A stretch of DNA of 64,000 nt from Bacteroidota bacterium (GTDB lineage: Bacteria; Bacteroidota; Bacteroidia; Flavobacteriales; Flavobacteriaceae). Both the position numbers and the translations under genes were made by a program. Positions 46,610-55,196 of this stretch are shown in pieces (the first letter of the stretch is position 1; the number at the start of each line of letters is the position of its first letter). The notes under the pieces are model-generated. The model had not been told where the DNA came from. It was given only the letters and a program-made list of their open reading frames with translations, and searched no databases. Where the stretch lies: the NCBI GenBank assembly GCA_029557895.1, contig JAKQHT010000003.1, positions 62,001 to 126,000 of the forward strand, written 5' to 3'.

Positions 46610-47309
46610 GGTTTTCTTTTAAAATGGATGCAATTGCGTGTTCAAAATCGGGCTGCCCGGTTTTTTCCTTAAGCTCTGGAATGGTTCCCTTAAAATATAT
46701 GTTGCCTTCCAGAATAAATACGATTTCGTTGGACACTTCTTCAACAAACCCCATAATGTGCGAGGTAATCAAAATGGTTTTTCCCTTGTTTTTTTCCTGA
46801 TGGATGAGTTCCTTGAGCCGGATGAGCGACATGGGGTCCAGGCCTGTTGTGGGTTCGTCCAGGATAATAAGTGGACTGTCGAACATAAAAGTCAATACAA
46901 TGTTCACTTTTTGTTTGGTTCCACCGGAAAGGTTGCCCAGTTTTTTGTCCAAAAAAGGTTCGAGTTTGAACAGTTCTATCAATCGGGTGTCTTCGGTAGT
47001 GGGTTTTCTCAAATCCTTGATCATTTTGATAAGTTCACGTACTTTCAGATTGCCCGGAAAATTGGCTATTTGCGGCAAATAGTCGATTTTATGGCGATAA
47101 TCGGGGTTTTTCTTGATGTTTTTGTCAAATACCGATATGCTTCCGGCGTCTGGCAAAACCATTCCCAAAATGCACTTTATCAAAGTCGTTTTTCCAGAAC
47201 CGTTAGGTCCCAAAATCGCAAAGATGCCGCCCTGGTCAATGTTGAGATCAACGCCCCTAAGCACTTCGTTTTTACCAAATTTTTTATGTAGATTAGTAAT
47301 GGTTACCAT
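46602..47309 (-). CDS. nosF: ABC transporter ATP-binding protein NosF
   Basis: A 235-residue ATPase. Walker A GPNGSGKTT, ABC signature LSGGTKQK, Walker B LIILDEPTTGLD and the switch His in ILITSHIMG are all intact. Overlaps nosD by 7 bp and nosY by 8 bp, a tightly coupled nosDFY block for CuZ maturation. Confidence 0.92.
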   Translation of the reverse strand: MVTITNLHKKFGKNEVLRGVDLNIDQGGIFAILGPNGSGKTTLIKCILGMVLPDAGSISVFDKNIKKNPDYRHKIDYLPQIANFPGNLKVRELIKMIKDLRKPTTEDTRLIELFKLEPFLDKKLGNLSGGTKQKVNIVLTFMFDSPLIILDEPTTGLDPMSLIRLKELIHQEKNKGKTILITSHIMGFVEEVSNEIVFILEGNIYFKGTIPELKEKTGQPDFEHAIASILKENHA

Positions 47310-48538
47310 TTTATTTGTTTTGTTAATGGGTTGTTGTCCAGCAGGTTGTCAGGTGTAAATACAGGTGACACTTTTTCTGAAAAATCGATGATGTCTATAA
47401 AAAGGCTACGTAGTAAAACAATGCTTTCTGGAGTTCGGTTCACGATATAAGTAAATAATTTTACCGGGCGGTATGGCACATCGCCAATGCCATCCTTATT
47501 GAGGTCGTAACCCGTGTAGTTGCTCCAAAAGTTGCGGTCAAAAATATTGTCGTTGATTTTACTGTTGTATGCCACATCAAACGAATTGTGTAAAAAATTG
47601 TTATTGGTAAAGGTATTGGCATAACATGCGCCCCTCACTTTCAAAGCCCAACCGTTTTTAATGAAATTATTGTTTTTGTACAAAATACGTGTAGAGCCCT
47701 CGATGTTGATACCAATGGTGTTTTCTGTAAAATTGTTTCCTATAATTTCTGCATCATAAATTTCCTTTAAAAGCATGCCATATGAAGCTGCTCCCCAATT
47801 GTCCTTAAAGGTGTTGTCGAACATTTTTATCTGTTTTGAAAACATGATGGCCACCCCGGCTCCGTTGTTTTTGAACAGGTTGTGTTGGTAGAGATCGTTA
47901 TTTGAAAACATAAAATGTAACCCATAACGCAAATTGTTGGAACTGATGTTGTTCTTTATATTGCAATAATTTGAAAATTCCAGATAAATGCCGTCACGTA
48001 CATTTTCTACCACATTATCTTCTATGTCAATATAGTTGCTATACCAAAGATGGATGCCGTTTCCGGAGTTGAACTCGTTTACTGCCTGACCTTTAATTGT
48101 ATTGTTGTGAATTTTTCCGTAATTTGATTTTTCAATATAAATCCCAAAAAAAAGCTTTTCCAGAGTTATGTTACTGATTTTAAATTGTTTGCTGTTTTTT
48201 ATTCTTATGGAAGCATAATCTTTGGTATAACTATTTCCCACATTTATCAACGAGAGTCCGTCAATGGTAACGCTGTCTGCCACAATGGTGATTATTTCGC
48301 CTTTCAGATCGCCGTCAATCAATGGGCTGTTTTTGCCTATAATTGTCAAAGGTTTGTCAATAATGATGTTATGTTCTTTGTAATGACCTTTATTGATGAT
48401 GATGGTATCGTGCCTTTTGGCCAAACCAATGGCTTGGTCCAAGGTTGAAGTTTTGCACGACGGACAAACCTCGATAATTTGGGCATAGGCCATACAGGCC
48501 ATGAACATAGCAGCTAGAAAAAGGATTGCTTTACTCAT
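47303..48538 (-). CDS. nosD: Periplasmic CuZ maturation protein NosD
   Basis: A 411-residue right-handed beta-helix protein with a signal peptide (AILFLAAMFMACMAYAQ) and repeats such as NNTIKGQAVNEFNSGNGIHL, typical of CASH-domain NosD. It delivers the sulfur moiety from NosFY to NosZ. It follows nosL by 4 bp. Confidence 0.92.
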   Translation of the reverse strand: MSKAILFLAAMFMACMAYAQIIEVCPSCKTSTLDQAIGLAKRHDTIIINKGHYKEHNIIIDKPLTIIGKNSPLIDGDLKGEIITIVADSVTIDGLSLINVGNSYTKDYASIRIKNSKQFKISNITLEKLFFGIYIEKSNYGKIHNNTIKGQAVNEFNSGNGIHLWYSNYIDIEDNVVENVRDGIYLEFSNYCNIKNNISSNNLRYGLHFMFSNNDLYQHNLFKNNGAGVAIMFSKQIKMFDNTFKDNWGAASYGMLLKEIYDAEIIGNNFTENTIGINIEGSTRILYKNNNFIKNGWALKVRGACYANTFTNNNFLHNSFDVAYNSKINDNIFDRNFWSNYTGYDLNKDGIGDVPYRPVKLFTYIVNRTPESIVLLRSLFIDIIDFSEKVSPVFTPDNLLDNNPLTKQIKW

Positions 48539-48542
48539 ACTG

Positions 48543-48983
48543 CTATTCTTTTTTCAAATGTGCGCAAAGTTCCTCCCAAGTAAACAATTCGCCTCCTTTT
48601 TCGCTTTGTATGATTTCGGCTTCTTCTTTGGTATTAAATGCCGAGAGATAAGCGCCCATGGGGCTAGGAATATTTTTGCTTATCAAAAAAGTGGCATTTT
48701 TTGCGTCAATAAGTGTCTCTGGTTCCAGATAATTGTTGGACAGGTACAATGCAACTTCCGAAGTGTCAAATTCGTTCAGGAAATGGACCATGCATTCTGT
48801 GGCGTCAAATTTATAGGCTTTGCCTTTTTTCGTGACTATTTGAGCAGCGTGCGTTTTATCTACAATGGTCATTTTGCAAAAATGGCAACTGTCCGACCCA
48901 TAAGTTATGGGCTGTGGCTTGATGGTGCAGCCAAAGCCCAAAAACAATAAGGCCAATATTTTGAAATGATTTAGTGTTTTCAT
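48543..48983 (-). CDS. nosL: Copper chaperone lipoprotein NosL
   Basis: A 146-residue lipoprotein with lipobox LGFGC and the copper-binding motif CHFCKMTI characteristic of NosL. It brings Cu(I) to NosZ for CuZ assembly. It lies between the membrane protein gene and nosD. Confidence 0.92.
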   Translation of the reverse strand: MKTLNHFKILALLFLGFGCTIKPQPITYGSDSCHFCKMTIVDKTHAAQIVTKKGKAYKFDATECMVHFLNEFDTSEVALYLSNNYLEPETLIDAKNATFLISKNIPSPMGAYLSAFNTKEEAEIIQSEKGGELFTWEELCAHLKKE

Positions 48984-49011
48984 TTTTTAGTGTTTAAAGT
49001 GTTTTGTCACG

Positions 49012-49611
49012 TCATAGAGCCACGGTATTTTTTGAGCTTTTTTTACCAATAAGGTAGGCAATAAAACTTGATCCGATACCCAATCCCAAAAACAGTGCGC
49101 CAAGTTGCGGATAGGAATGGGCAATGAAATTCAAAATTTTCTTGGTGCCGAAAAGTGGCGGCTGGAATCCCATTTGGGTGCCATCGGGATTGGTGAATTT
49201 CATAATGGCCTTTGGATCCAGGTTGTGGCCGTAATCATGTTCCCAAAGGTAAAAATCATAGATTCCGGCTGCACTCATAACAACCATGAGGATGAACCAG
49301 CCCAAGAACCATTTGTAGTTTCCCATAAAGGCAATGAGCAGGCCGATAACTGACGTTATGATAATGGCCATGGGGAAAATCTTGAATTCAGGGATAGCGT
49401 CTGGGATATATTTCATGCCCACATAGTGGTTCATCAGGTTTATGTTCTTGATGTCGTGCGGATTGGCATCGGCAAAATCATTAATATAAATGTACATGCC
49501 CAGAGGTGTGGGGTATTGAGGTGCTTCCAGGGTAATTTTCCACAGCGGAAATAAAAATAGTCCCAGAGGCAGAATGGCTGCAATCAGCATGAATATGTTA
49601 GACCTTTTCAT
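49012..49611 (-). CDS. nos-cluster membrane protein of unknown function
   Basis: A 199-residue protein with about four to five membrane segments: near residues 5-24, 83-100, 104-125 and 168-188. A cysteine-free extracytoplasmic loop carries acidic/His residues (DFYLWEHDYGHNLDPKA). It sits at the same place in Bacteroidetes clade II nos clusters, between nosZ and nosL, where it is annotated as hypothetical. It may serve electron transfer or CuA/CuZ assembly, but no cofactor motif is visible. Confidence 0.8.
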   Translation of the reverse strand: MKRSNIFMLIAAILPLGLFLFPLWKITLEAPQYPTPLGMYIYINDFADANPHDIKNINLMNHYVGMKYIPDAIPEFKIFPMAIIITSVIGLLIAFMGNYKWFLGWFILMVVMSAAGIYDFYLWEHDYGHNLDPKAIMKFTNPDGTQMGFQPPLFGTKKILNFIAHSYPQLGALFLGLGIGSSFIAYLIGKKSSKNTVAL

Positions 49612-49650
49612 CTTTTATGTTTTATTTTTTTAGGTTTTTAATTTGAAAAA

Positions 49651-49680
49651 AGGCGAGAGCGAAAAACTCAACTCTCGCCT
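49651..49680 (-). terminator. Hairpin terminator or attenuator between nosZ and the downstream nos genes
   Basis: AGGCGAGAG (49651-49659) pairs perfectly with CTCTCGCCT (49672-49680). On the minus strand the stem is followed by six T. It lies about 40 bp after the nosZ stop, so the genes from 49611 down would depend on read-through or a separate promoter. Confidence 0.75.
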
Positions 49681-49720
49681 CATCAGGGGGATAAAACACT
49701 AAAACAAAATCCCCTTTTTG

Positions 49721-51691
49721 TTATTCAATGTCTTCGCCAAGAGACCATTTCAAAGGCGTATTGGCGTTGGCTGCAGATACCCTTACGTAGCCTTGCATTT
49801 CTTGGTGCAGTGCTGAACAGAAATCGGTGCAATAGAACGGCCATACGCCCTCTTGTTTGGGTTCCCATAGGAAGGTTTCGGTTTGTCCGGGCATAATCAA
49901 AAGCTCTGATGTATTGGCGCCAATAATGCTTATTCCGTGTGGCACGTCATAGTCTTGCTCTAAATTGGTCACGTGGAAATATACCTTGTCGCCCACTTTT
50001 ATGCCTTCAATATTGTCTGGTGCAAAGTGGCTTCGGATCATGGTCATGTAGATGTGTACCGTGTTTCCTTCACGTACTACTTTGGTGTCAGCTTCGGTTT
50101 TGGCGACATAAGGGTGCTTGTTGTCTTCCAGATTGAATATCTTTTTGGAACGTGGCTTGATAAGATCGGCAGGGCAACCAGCGGCGTAGTGTGGCTCACC
50201 AACGGTAGGGAAATCAAGTAGCAACTCCATTTTATCGCCAGATATGTCATACAGTTGAGCCGATTGGGTTACCTCCGGGCCGGTGGGCAAATAGCGGTCT
50301 TTGGTAATTTTGTTCATGGCCAATACATATTTTCCCCAAGGTTTTTGTGAGTTTCCACCGGGAATCATCAAGTGGCCCACAGAGTAGTAGCAAGGCTGTC
50401 TGTCAATGACTTCCCAAGTGCCAACTTTCCATTATACGACTTCAGAAGAGATGAAGAACGTGGTGTAAGCATTGCCTTTGTCGTCAAATTCGGTATGGAG
50501 TGGGCCCAATCCGGGTTGTTCCACAACGCCGGCCAAAACATCTTCAAAATTCAGGATTGGGATACCATAAGCGTCACCGGCAAATTTCTTGTTCTCAATA
50601 GCGTCGAGCATTTTGGTGAACGAATGGACGGTAAGGTTGGCCGATAATTTACCATTGCCCACAATGTATTCGCCAGTTGGGTCAACGTCGCAACCGTGAG
50701 GGGATTTTGGTGTTGGCAAGAAATATACGGCACCGGGAACATCCAATGGGTTTACTGTAAGTACTTCTTTTTTCATGGTTGATGTGGCCATGTGAGTGCT
50801 TTCGTCGTAAACGTTATGTGCGTAGTTGGCTGGCATTTTTGTTCCGCCACCGTTGTTTACGTATTCTTCAATTTTTTTCCAGTTGACGGCCGCAATGAAA
50901 TCTTTGTCGTTTTGAGAAGCGTTCACTTCAAGTAGTGTGTTGGCCTCTTCGGTATTATAGGTCGTGAAGAAGAACCATCCGTGGGATTTTCCGCGTCCAG
51001 GGTGTGATAAATCATAATCGAAGCCCGGCATAATCAATTGGAACTTGATGTCCATGTGTCCGTGTTCGGGATCTACCGAAATGAAGGTCAAAGCGCCTTT
51101 AAAATTGCCTTTGTAATCTTTTATGGGCATGTCTCTTTGTGGTACGGGCACTGAAAAACGAGTTCCGGCCACAACATATTCAGTGTTTTCTGTCACAAAA
51201 GAAGAGCTGTGGTTACCGGCACTGTTGGGCACTTCGATGATTTCTGTGGTTTCAAAGGTTGATAAGTCAATTTTTGCAATCCTGGGAGTATTGTTTCCGT
51301 TGATGAACACCCATCTTCCGTCAACAACGCCGTTGGTTTGCGAAATATCGGGGTGGTGCGAATCGTCCCAAGGCACAAAGCCGTGCGATGTGTTGAGCAT
51401 GGGCTTTGTTTCTTCGTTGTAGCCCCATGCTTTTTCTGCATCCTGTGAGAAAACGGGAATGACTTTGAACAAACGTCCCGATGGAAGGCCATAAACGGAC
51501 AACTGACCGCTAAATCCACCGGAAACGAACGCATAGAACTCATCGTGTTCACCAGGGGCGACATACACTCTTTCGGCAACATTGCCGGCCAAAGCGCCTT
51601 TGCTCTTATTGGATTTGTTTGAGTTGTTGCAACTTGTGAAAGCCAAGAGTATACTTAGCATGGCAACAATTGGTTTTAGTGCATTTTTCAT
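49721..51691 (-). pseudogene. nosZ: Nitrous-oxide reductase NosZ (clade II), interrupted by an in-frame stop
   Basis: Reduces N2O to N2 in the periplasm with CuZ and CuA centres. The 656-codon frame is complete, but codon 420 (50434-50432) is TAA. Upstream sequence ends FFISSEVV and continues after the stop with WKVGTWEVIDRQPCYYSVGH in the same frame, so it is one base change (probably AAA Lys to TAA) and not a frameshift. The N-terminal propeller keeps the His clusters (SHHPDISQTNG), and the C-terminal cupredoxin keeps the CuA site CTDFCSALHQEM. The signal peptide with lipobox FTSC is Sec-type, typical of clade II. If real, NosZ is truncated before CuA. Confidence 0.9.
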
Positions 51692-51723
51692 TTTTTATAA
51701 TTGTTTAGTGTTAATGTTTGTTT

Positions 51724-52296
51724 TTAGTTAGTTGGTGGGAGCAATACCTTGTCTATTACATGGACAATCCCGTTGCCGGCGGGTATGCTGGCAATAATTT
51801 TTGCGCCGCCAATTATTGGTTCTCCGTCTATCACTTCAATCTGTACGTCTTGGTTGTTGGCCTGCCCCAGTTTTTTAAATTTCTTTAAAAATTCTTTGGA
51901 ATAGTTGCCCGGTGTAACGTGGTGCTTCAAGATATTGGACAGCGCATTCTTGTTTTCGGGCTTTAAAAGATTTTCAACGGTGCCTTCTGGCAAAGCGGCA
52001 AAGGCTTCGTTGGTAGGCGCGAACACCATTAGAGGCCCTGCATTGACAAGGGCATTTTCGAGTTCGGCTGCCTGAACTGCCGCAACAAGCGTGGTATGGT
52101 CAGGCGAACCTATGGCTATATTCAGCACATTTGGTGTGGCCTGGTCATCTTCTACAAAGGCCTGGCCGGTTCTTGTGGTTGGTTTTGAAAGTGCTGTAGC
52201 AGATTCTGTTGGGGCTTCTGTTTCGTTTTTACAAGAAGAAAAGATCAAAACACAAGCCAAAAATGCAAATATTCGATGTGTTGTTTTCATGTTCAA
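51724..52296 (-). CDS. Fasciclin-domain lipoprotein in the nos operon
   Basis: A 190-residue lipoprotein (lipobox IFSSC) with one fasciclin (FAS1) domain: TLVAAVQAAELENALVNAG, VFAPTNEAFAALPEG, HHVTPGNYS, IPAGNGIVHVIDKVLLP. It lies 5 bp after the cytochrome c gene and 32 bp before nosZ, as in other Bacteroidetes nos clusters. Its role in N2O reduction is unknown; it may hold surface partners together. Confidence 0.9.
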   Translation of the reverse strand: MNMKTTHRIFAFLACVLIFSSCKNETEAPTESATALSKPTTRTGQAFVEDDQATPNVLNIAIGSPDHTTLVAAVQAAELENALVNAGPLMVFAPTNEAFAALPEGTVENLLKPENKNALSNILKHHVTPGNYSKEFLKKFKKLGQANNQDVQIEVIDGEPIIGGAKIIASIPAGNGIVHVIDKVLLPPTN

Positions 52297-52301
52297 ATGT
52301 T

Positions 52302-52787
52302 TTATAAAGTCCTGAAATATTCTAAAACTGCCCGGGCATCTTCTTCAGATAAACCTTGGTTGGCCATTGGAGAGCCGTTAAATTCTATGAGTAGGTCCTT
52401 GGCAAGTGGGTCGTTGTTTACCATGCCCTCTGGGTCCAAAATCATGTTCATGACCCATTCAGGTGTTCTGCGCTCCAAAATGCCTTTGGGTGCTGGTCCG
52501 ATAAATTTTTTGTCAATTTTGTGGCAAGCAGTGCACATTTTGTTATAAACGTCCGCTCCGTGTTCGGCCATGCTTTTGTCGATTTCGGTACCGATACTGA
52601 CAGTTTTTATTGGCCCAACTCCTTTGTTCGACAAATCTATTCTTTGCGATGCTGGCGTAGTCTCAACTTTTTTCACTGCTGCAGGCTTCCCATAAGAGAC
52701 GCCGCTATCCTTTTTTTCTTCTTTTCCGCCACAGGCAACAAGAAGTGCAAAACTCGTTAACCATAAGATATTCAATATTTTTTTCAT
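52302..52787 (-). CDS. c-type cytochrome lipoprotein, likely electron donor to NosZ
   Basis: A 161-residue lipoprotein (lipobox LLVAC) with one haem motif CTACH and a distal Met in GMVNND or GSPMANQG. As first gene of the nos operon it probably passes electrons to NosZ or CuA. It is co-directional with fasciclin and nosZ, 5 bp apart. Confidence 0.9.
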   Translation of the reverse strand: MKKILNILWLTSFALLVACGGKEEKKDSGVSYGKPAAVKKVETTPASQRIDLSNKGVGPIKTVSIGTEIDKSMAEHGADVYNKMCTACHKIDKKFIGPAPKGILERRTPEWVMNMILDPEGMVNNDPLAKDLLIEFNGSPMANQGLSEEDARAVLEYFRTL

Positions 52788-52810
52788 AAGAGATCGATTT
52801 AAATTTTGAA

Positions 52811-52818
52811 CAAATTTA
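52811..52818 (-). promoter_or_regulatory. -7 box of the nos operon promoter
   Basis: On the minus strand this reads TAAATTTG (TAnnTTTG), about 24 bp before the cytochrome c start. The inferred start of transcription is near 52807. No clear -33 TTG is present, which fits a promoter that needs an activator. Confidence 0.55.
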
Positions 52819-52840
52819 GCGCACCATTTTGAGTAAAATA

Positions 52841-52854
52841 ATGATAAAAGTCAT
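52841..52854 (-). promoter_or_regulatory. Crp/Fnr-type dyad upstream of the nos operon
   Basis: ATGACTTTTATCAT on the minus strand has the core TGAC-N4-ATCA of Fnr-like boxes (TTGAT-N4-ATCAA) and is symmetric. Its centre (52847.5) is about 41 bp before the inferred transcription start, the class II activator position. It would put the nos operon under an oxygen- or NO-responsive Crp/Fnr regulator. This is inference from spacing and symmetry. Confidence 0.5.
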
Positions 52855-53070
52855 ATTTAGGATAAAACCATCTTTTTTATCGGATAGATCTTTTATTGGA
52901 GTTAATTTCACTTTTGGATTCATTTTGGACCATAAAGGAAACTTCCTAAACTACAGGCCAATACTTTAATGCTTTAATAAAAAAGAAATGGCACGTAGGC
53001 TTGTAAGTAGCGTGGGATTGTAATTTATAGGCTGCCATTAAATTTTCGTACTGAATGTAGGCATAATGAG

Positions 53071-53102
53071 TTTGGCGGACAAAGTTATTTGTTGTATCTT
53101 TG
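53071..53102 (+). promoter_or_regulatory. Promoter of rpsA
   Basis: TTTG (53071-53074), 20 bp, then TATCTTTG (53095-53102), an exact match to the -33/-7 consensus. The transcript would start near 53106 with a leader of about 130 nt. The rest of the 447-bp gap between nos and rpsA holds no gene. Confidence 0.7.
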
Positions 53103-53160
53103 CGCTCCTTTTGGCGATACGGAAGAACAAAAGGATATGAATAAACAAATATAACAGCTT

Positions 53161-53227
53161 CTGTGCACAAACGCTATCTTCTTCCATTGTGCACAGGATA
53201 CAAAAACAATCCCGAAAATAATCGGGA
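53161..53227 (+). promoter_or_regulatory. Two stem-loops in the rpsA leader
   Basis: Stem 1: CTGTGCACAA (53161-53170) with TTGTGCACAG (53187-53196), 10 bp, loop 16 nt. Stem 2: TCCCGA (53210-53215) with TCGGGA (53222-53227), loop 6 nt, ending 7 bp before the start at 53235. S1 regulates its own translation in other bacteria, so these could be its target. Not tested. Confidence 0.45.
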
Positions 53228-53234
53228 CAGCATT

Positions 53235-55070
53235 ATGTCTGAAAATGAATCAAAACAAGTGGAGGCAGAAGTAGCCGAAACACAAACTGAAAAAGCGCCA
53301 AGAGTTTCTGAAGCCCAGGCCAACCCTGAACAATTTTTGAAAGATTTCAACTGGCACAACTACGAAGAAGGTATTGAGCAAGTTGACGAAAAGAAACTTC
53401 AGGAATTCGAAAAATTGGTTTCTGAAAACTTTGTGGACACCTTGGATGACGAAGTTGTCATTGGTGAAGTTATCCACATCTCTGATCGCGACGCCATCAT
53501 CGATATCAACGCAAAGTCCGAAGGAGTCGTTTCGCTTAACGAGTTCAGGTACAACCCAAACCTAAAGGTGGGTGACAAAGTAGAGGTATTAATCGATGTG
53601 CGAGAAGATGCTACCGGCCAATTGGTACTGTCGCACAGAAAAGCAAGAGTCATCAAAGCTTGGGATCGTGTCAACAATGCCCACGAAACAGGCGAGATTG
53701 TCAATGGTTTCGTGAAATGCAGGACCAAAGGCGGTATGATCGTTGATGTGTTCGGTATTGAAGCATTCTTGCCAGGCTCACAGATCGATGTTAAACCTAT
53801 AAGGGATTACGATCAATATGTCAATAAGAATATGGAATTCAAAGTGGTGAAAATCAACCATGAATTCAAAAACATCGTCGTATCTCACAAAGCACTTATC
53901 GAAGCTGATATCGAAGAACAGAAAAAAGAAATCATCGGTCAGCTCGAAAAAGGACAAGTATTGGAAGGTGTTGTCAAAAACATCACTTCTTACGGTGTGT
54001 TCATCGATTTGGGCGGCGTAGATGGATTGATCCATATTACAGACCTTTCTTGGTCTCGTATCAACCACCCGAACGAAATCGTTGAGTTGGATCAAAAACT
54101 CAATGTAGTAATCCTGGATTTCGACGAAGACAAATCTCGTATCCAATTGGGCTTGAAACAATTGAGCAAGCATCCTTGGGAAGCATTGGCCGACGATGTA
54201 AAGGTTGGCGACAAGGTAAAAGGCAAAGTAGTGGTCATTGCTGATTACGGTGCATTTGTTGAAGTAGCCGAAGGTGTTGAAGGATTGGTGCACGTGAGCG
54301 AAATGTCTTGGTCAACGCACCTGCGTTCTGCCCAAGATTTTGTAAACGTTGGCGATGAAATTGAAGCCGTTATTTTGACACTGGATCGTGAAGATCGAAA
54401 AATGTCATTGGGAATCAAGCAATTGACTCCAGACCCATGGACTGATATCACTTCAAAATACCCAGTTGGTTCAAGGCATATAGGAACTGTTCGCAATTTT
54501 ACCAATTTTGGCGTATTTGTTGAATTGGAAGAAGGTATCGACGGTTTGATTTATATTTCCGACCTATCGTGGACCAAGAAAATCAAACATCCGAGTGAGT
54601 TCTGCAATGTAGGCGATAAACTGGATGTCGTAGTACTCGAATTGGATGTCGAAGGACGCAAATTGAGCCTCGGACACAAACAGACCACTGATAATCCTTG
54701 GGATAAATACGAAACCGAATTTGCCGTGGGCACATCCCACACAGCCGAAGTTTCAGAGTTGGTTGACAAAGGTGCTACCGTAGAATTCAATGAAGATATC
54801 GTTGCATTCGTACCGGCGCGTCATTTGGAAAAAGAAGATGGCAAAAAACTGAAAAAAGGTGATACTGCCGAATTCAAGATCATAGAATTTAACAAAGAGT
54901 TCAAAAGGGTAGTGGCTTCTCACACTGCAGTTTTCAAAGCCGAAGAAATGGAGAACGTTAAGGCGGCAGCAGCAAAAGCAGAAGCTGCAGCAGCCGAAGC
55001 AAAACCCACTTTGGGCGATGCCAACGACGCCTTGCAGGCTCTTAAAGATAAAATGGACGGAAAAAGTTAA
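53235..55070 (+). CDS. rpsA: 30S ribosomal protein S1
   Basis: A 611-residue RNA-binding protein with six S1 domains (for example VLEGVVKNITSYGVFIDLGG and GSRHIGTVRNFTNFGVFVEL). I start at 53235 (MSENESKQVE), which follows the leader stem-loops; the longer frame to 53163 would run through them. The Ala/Glu-rich tail and acidic N-terminus are usual in Bacteroidetes. Confidence 0.96.
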   Translation: MSENESKQVEAEVAETQTEKAPRVSEAQANPEQFLKDFNWHNYEEGIEQVDEKKLQEFEKLVSENFVDTLDDEVVIGEVIHISDRDAIIDINAKSEGVVSLNEFRYNPNLKVGDKVEVLIDVREDATGQLVLSHRKARVIKAWDRVNNAHETGEIVNGFVKCRTKGGMIVDVFGIEAFLPGSQIDVKPIRDYDQYVNKNMEFKVVKINHEFKNIVVSHKALIEADIEEQKKEIIGQLEKGQVLEGVVKNITSYGVFIDLGGVDGLIHITDLSWSRINHPNEIVELDQKLNVVILDFDEDKSRIQLGLKQLSKHPWEALADDVKVGDKVKGKVVVIADYGAFVEVAEGVEGLVHVSEMSWSTHLRSAQDFVNVGDEIEAVILTLDREDRKMSLGIKQLTPDPWTDITSKYPVGSRHIGTVRNFTNFGVFVELEEGIDGLIYISDLSWTKKIKHPSEFCNVGDKLDVVVLELDVEGRKLSLGHKQTTDNPWDKYETEFAVGTSHTAEVSELVDKGATVEFNEDIVAFVPARHLEKEDGKKLKKGDTAEFKIIEFNKEFKRVVASHTAVFKAEEMENVKAAAAKAEAAAAEAKPTLGDANDALQALKDKMDGKS

Positions 55071-55091
55071 TCCGATTCATTGATTGTTAGC

Positions 55092-55131
55092 AGTGCCTCT
55101 AAGCTTTTTAAGTTTGGAGGCACTTTTTTTT
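55092..55131 (+). terminator. rpsA terminator
   Basis: AGTGCCTC (55092-55099) pairs with GAGGCACT (55117-55124), with an AAGCTTTTTAAG-type inner palindrome in the loop, followed by a T-run. It isolates rpsA from pyrR. Confidence 0.85.
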
Positions 55132-55140
55132 GGCATTGCG

Positions 55141-55188
55141 ATGCAAAGACAATATTTTGCATTAAATTTGTAAACCAATCACGATTGG
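55141..55188 (+). promoter_or_regulatory. pyrR promoter with flanking inverted repeats
   Basis: The -7 box TAAATTTG lies at 55163-55170. Immediately upstream is ATGCAAA (55141-55147) with TTTGCAT (55156-55162). Downstream, in the leader, is CCAATC (55175-55180) with GATTGG (55183-55188), 9 bp before the pyrR ATG. These dyads could be operators or a translational control element for pyrimidine regulation. Confidence 0.45.
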
Positions 55189-55196
55189 AAAAAAAT

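Noticed and set aside
50378-50434. Frameshift splitting nosZ
   Set aside because: Both halves are in the same frame; only one TAA codon separates them, so a nonsense change explains it.
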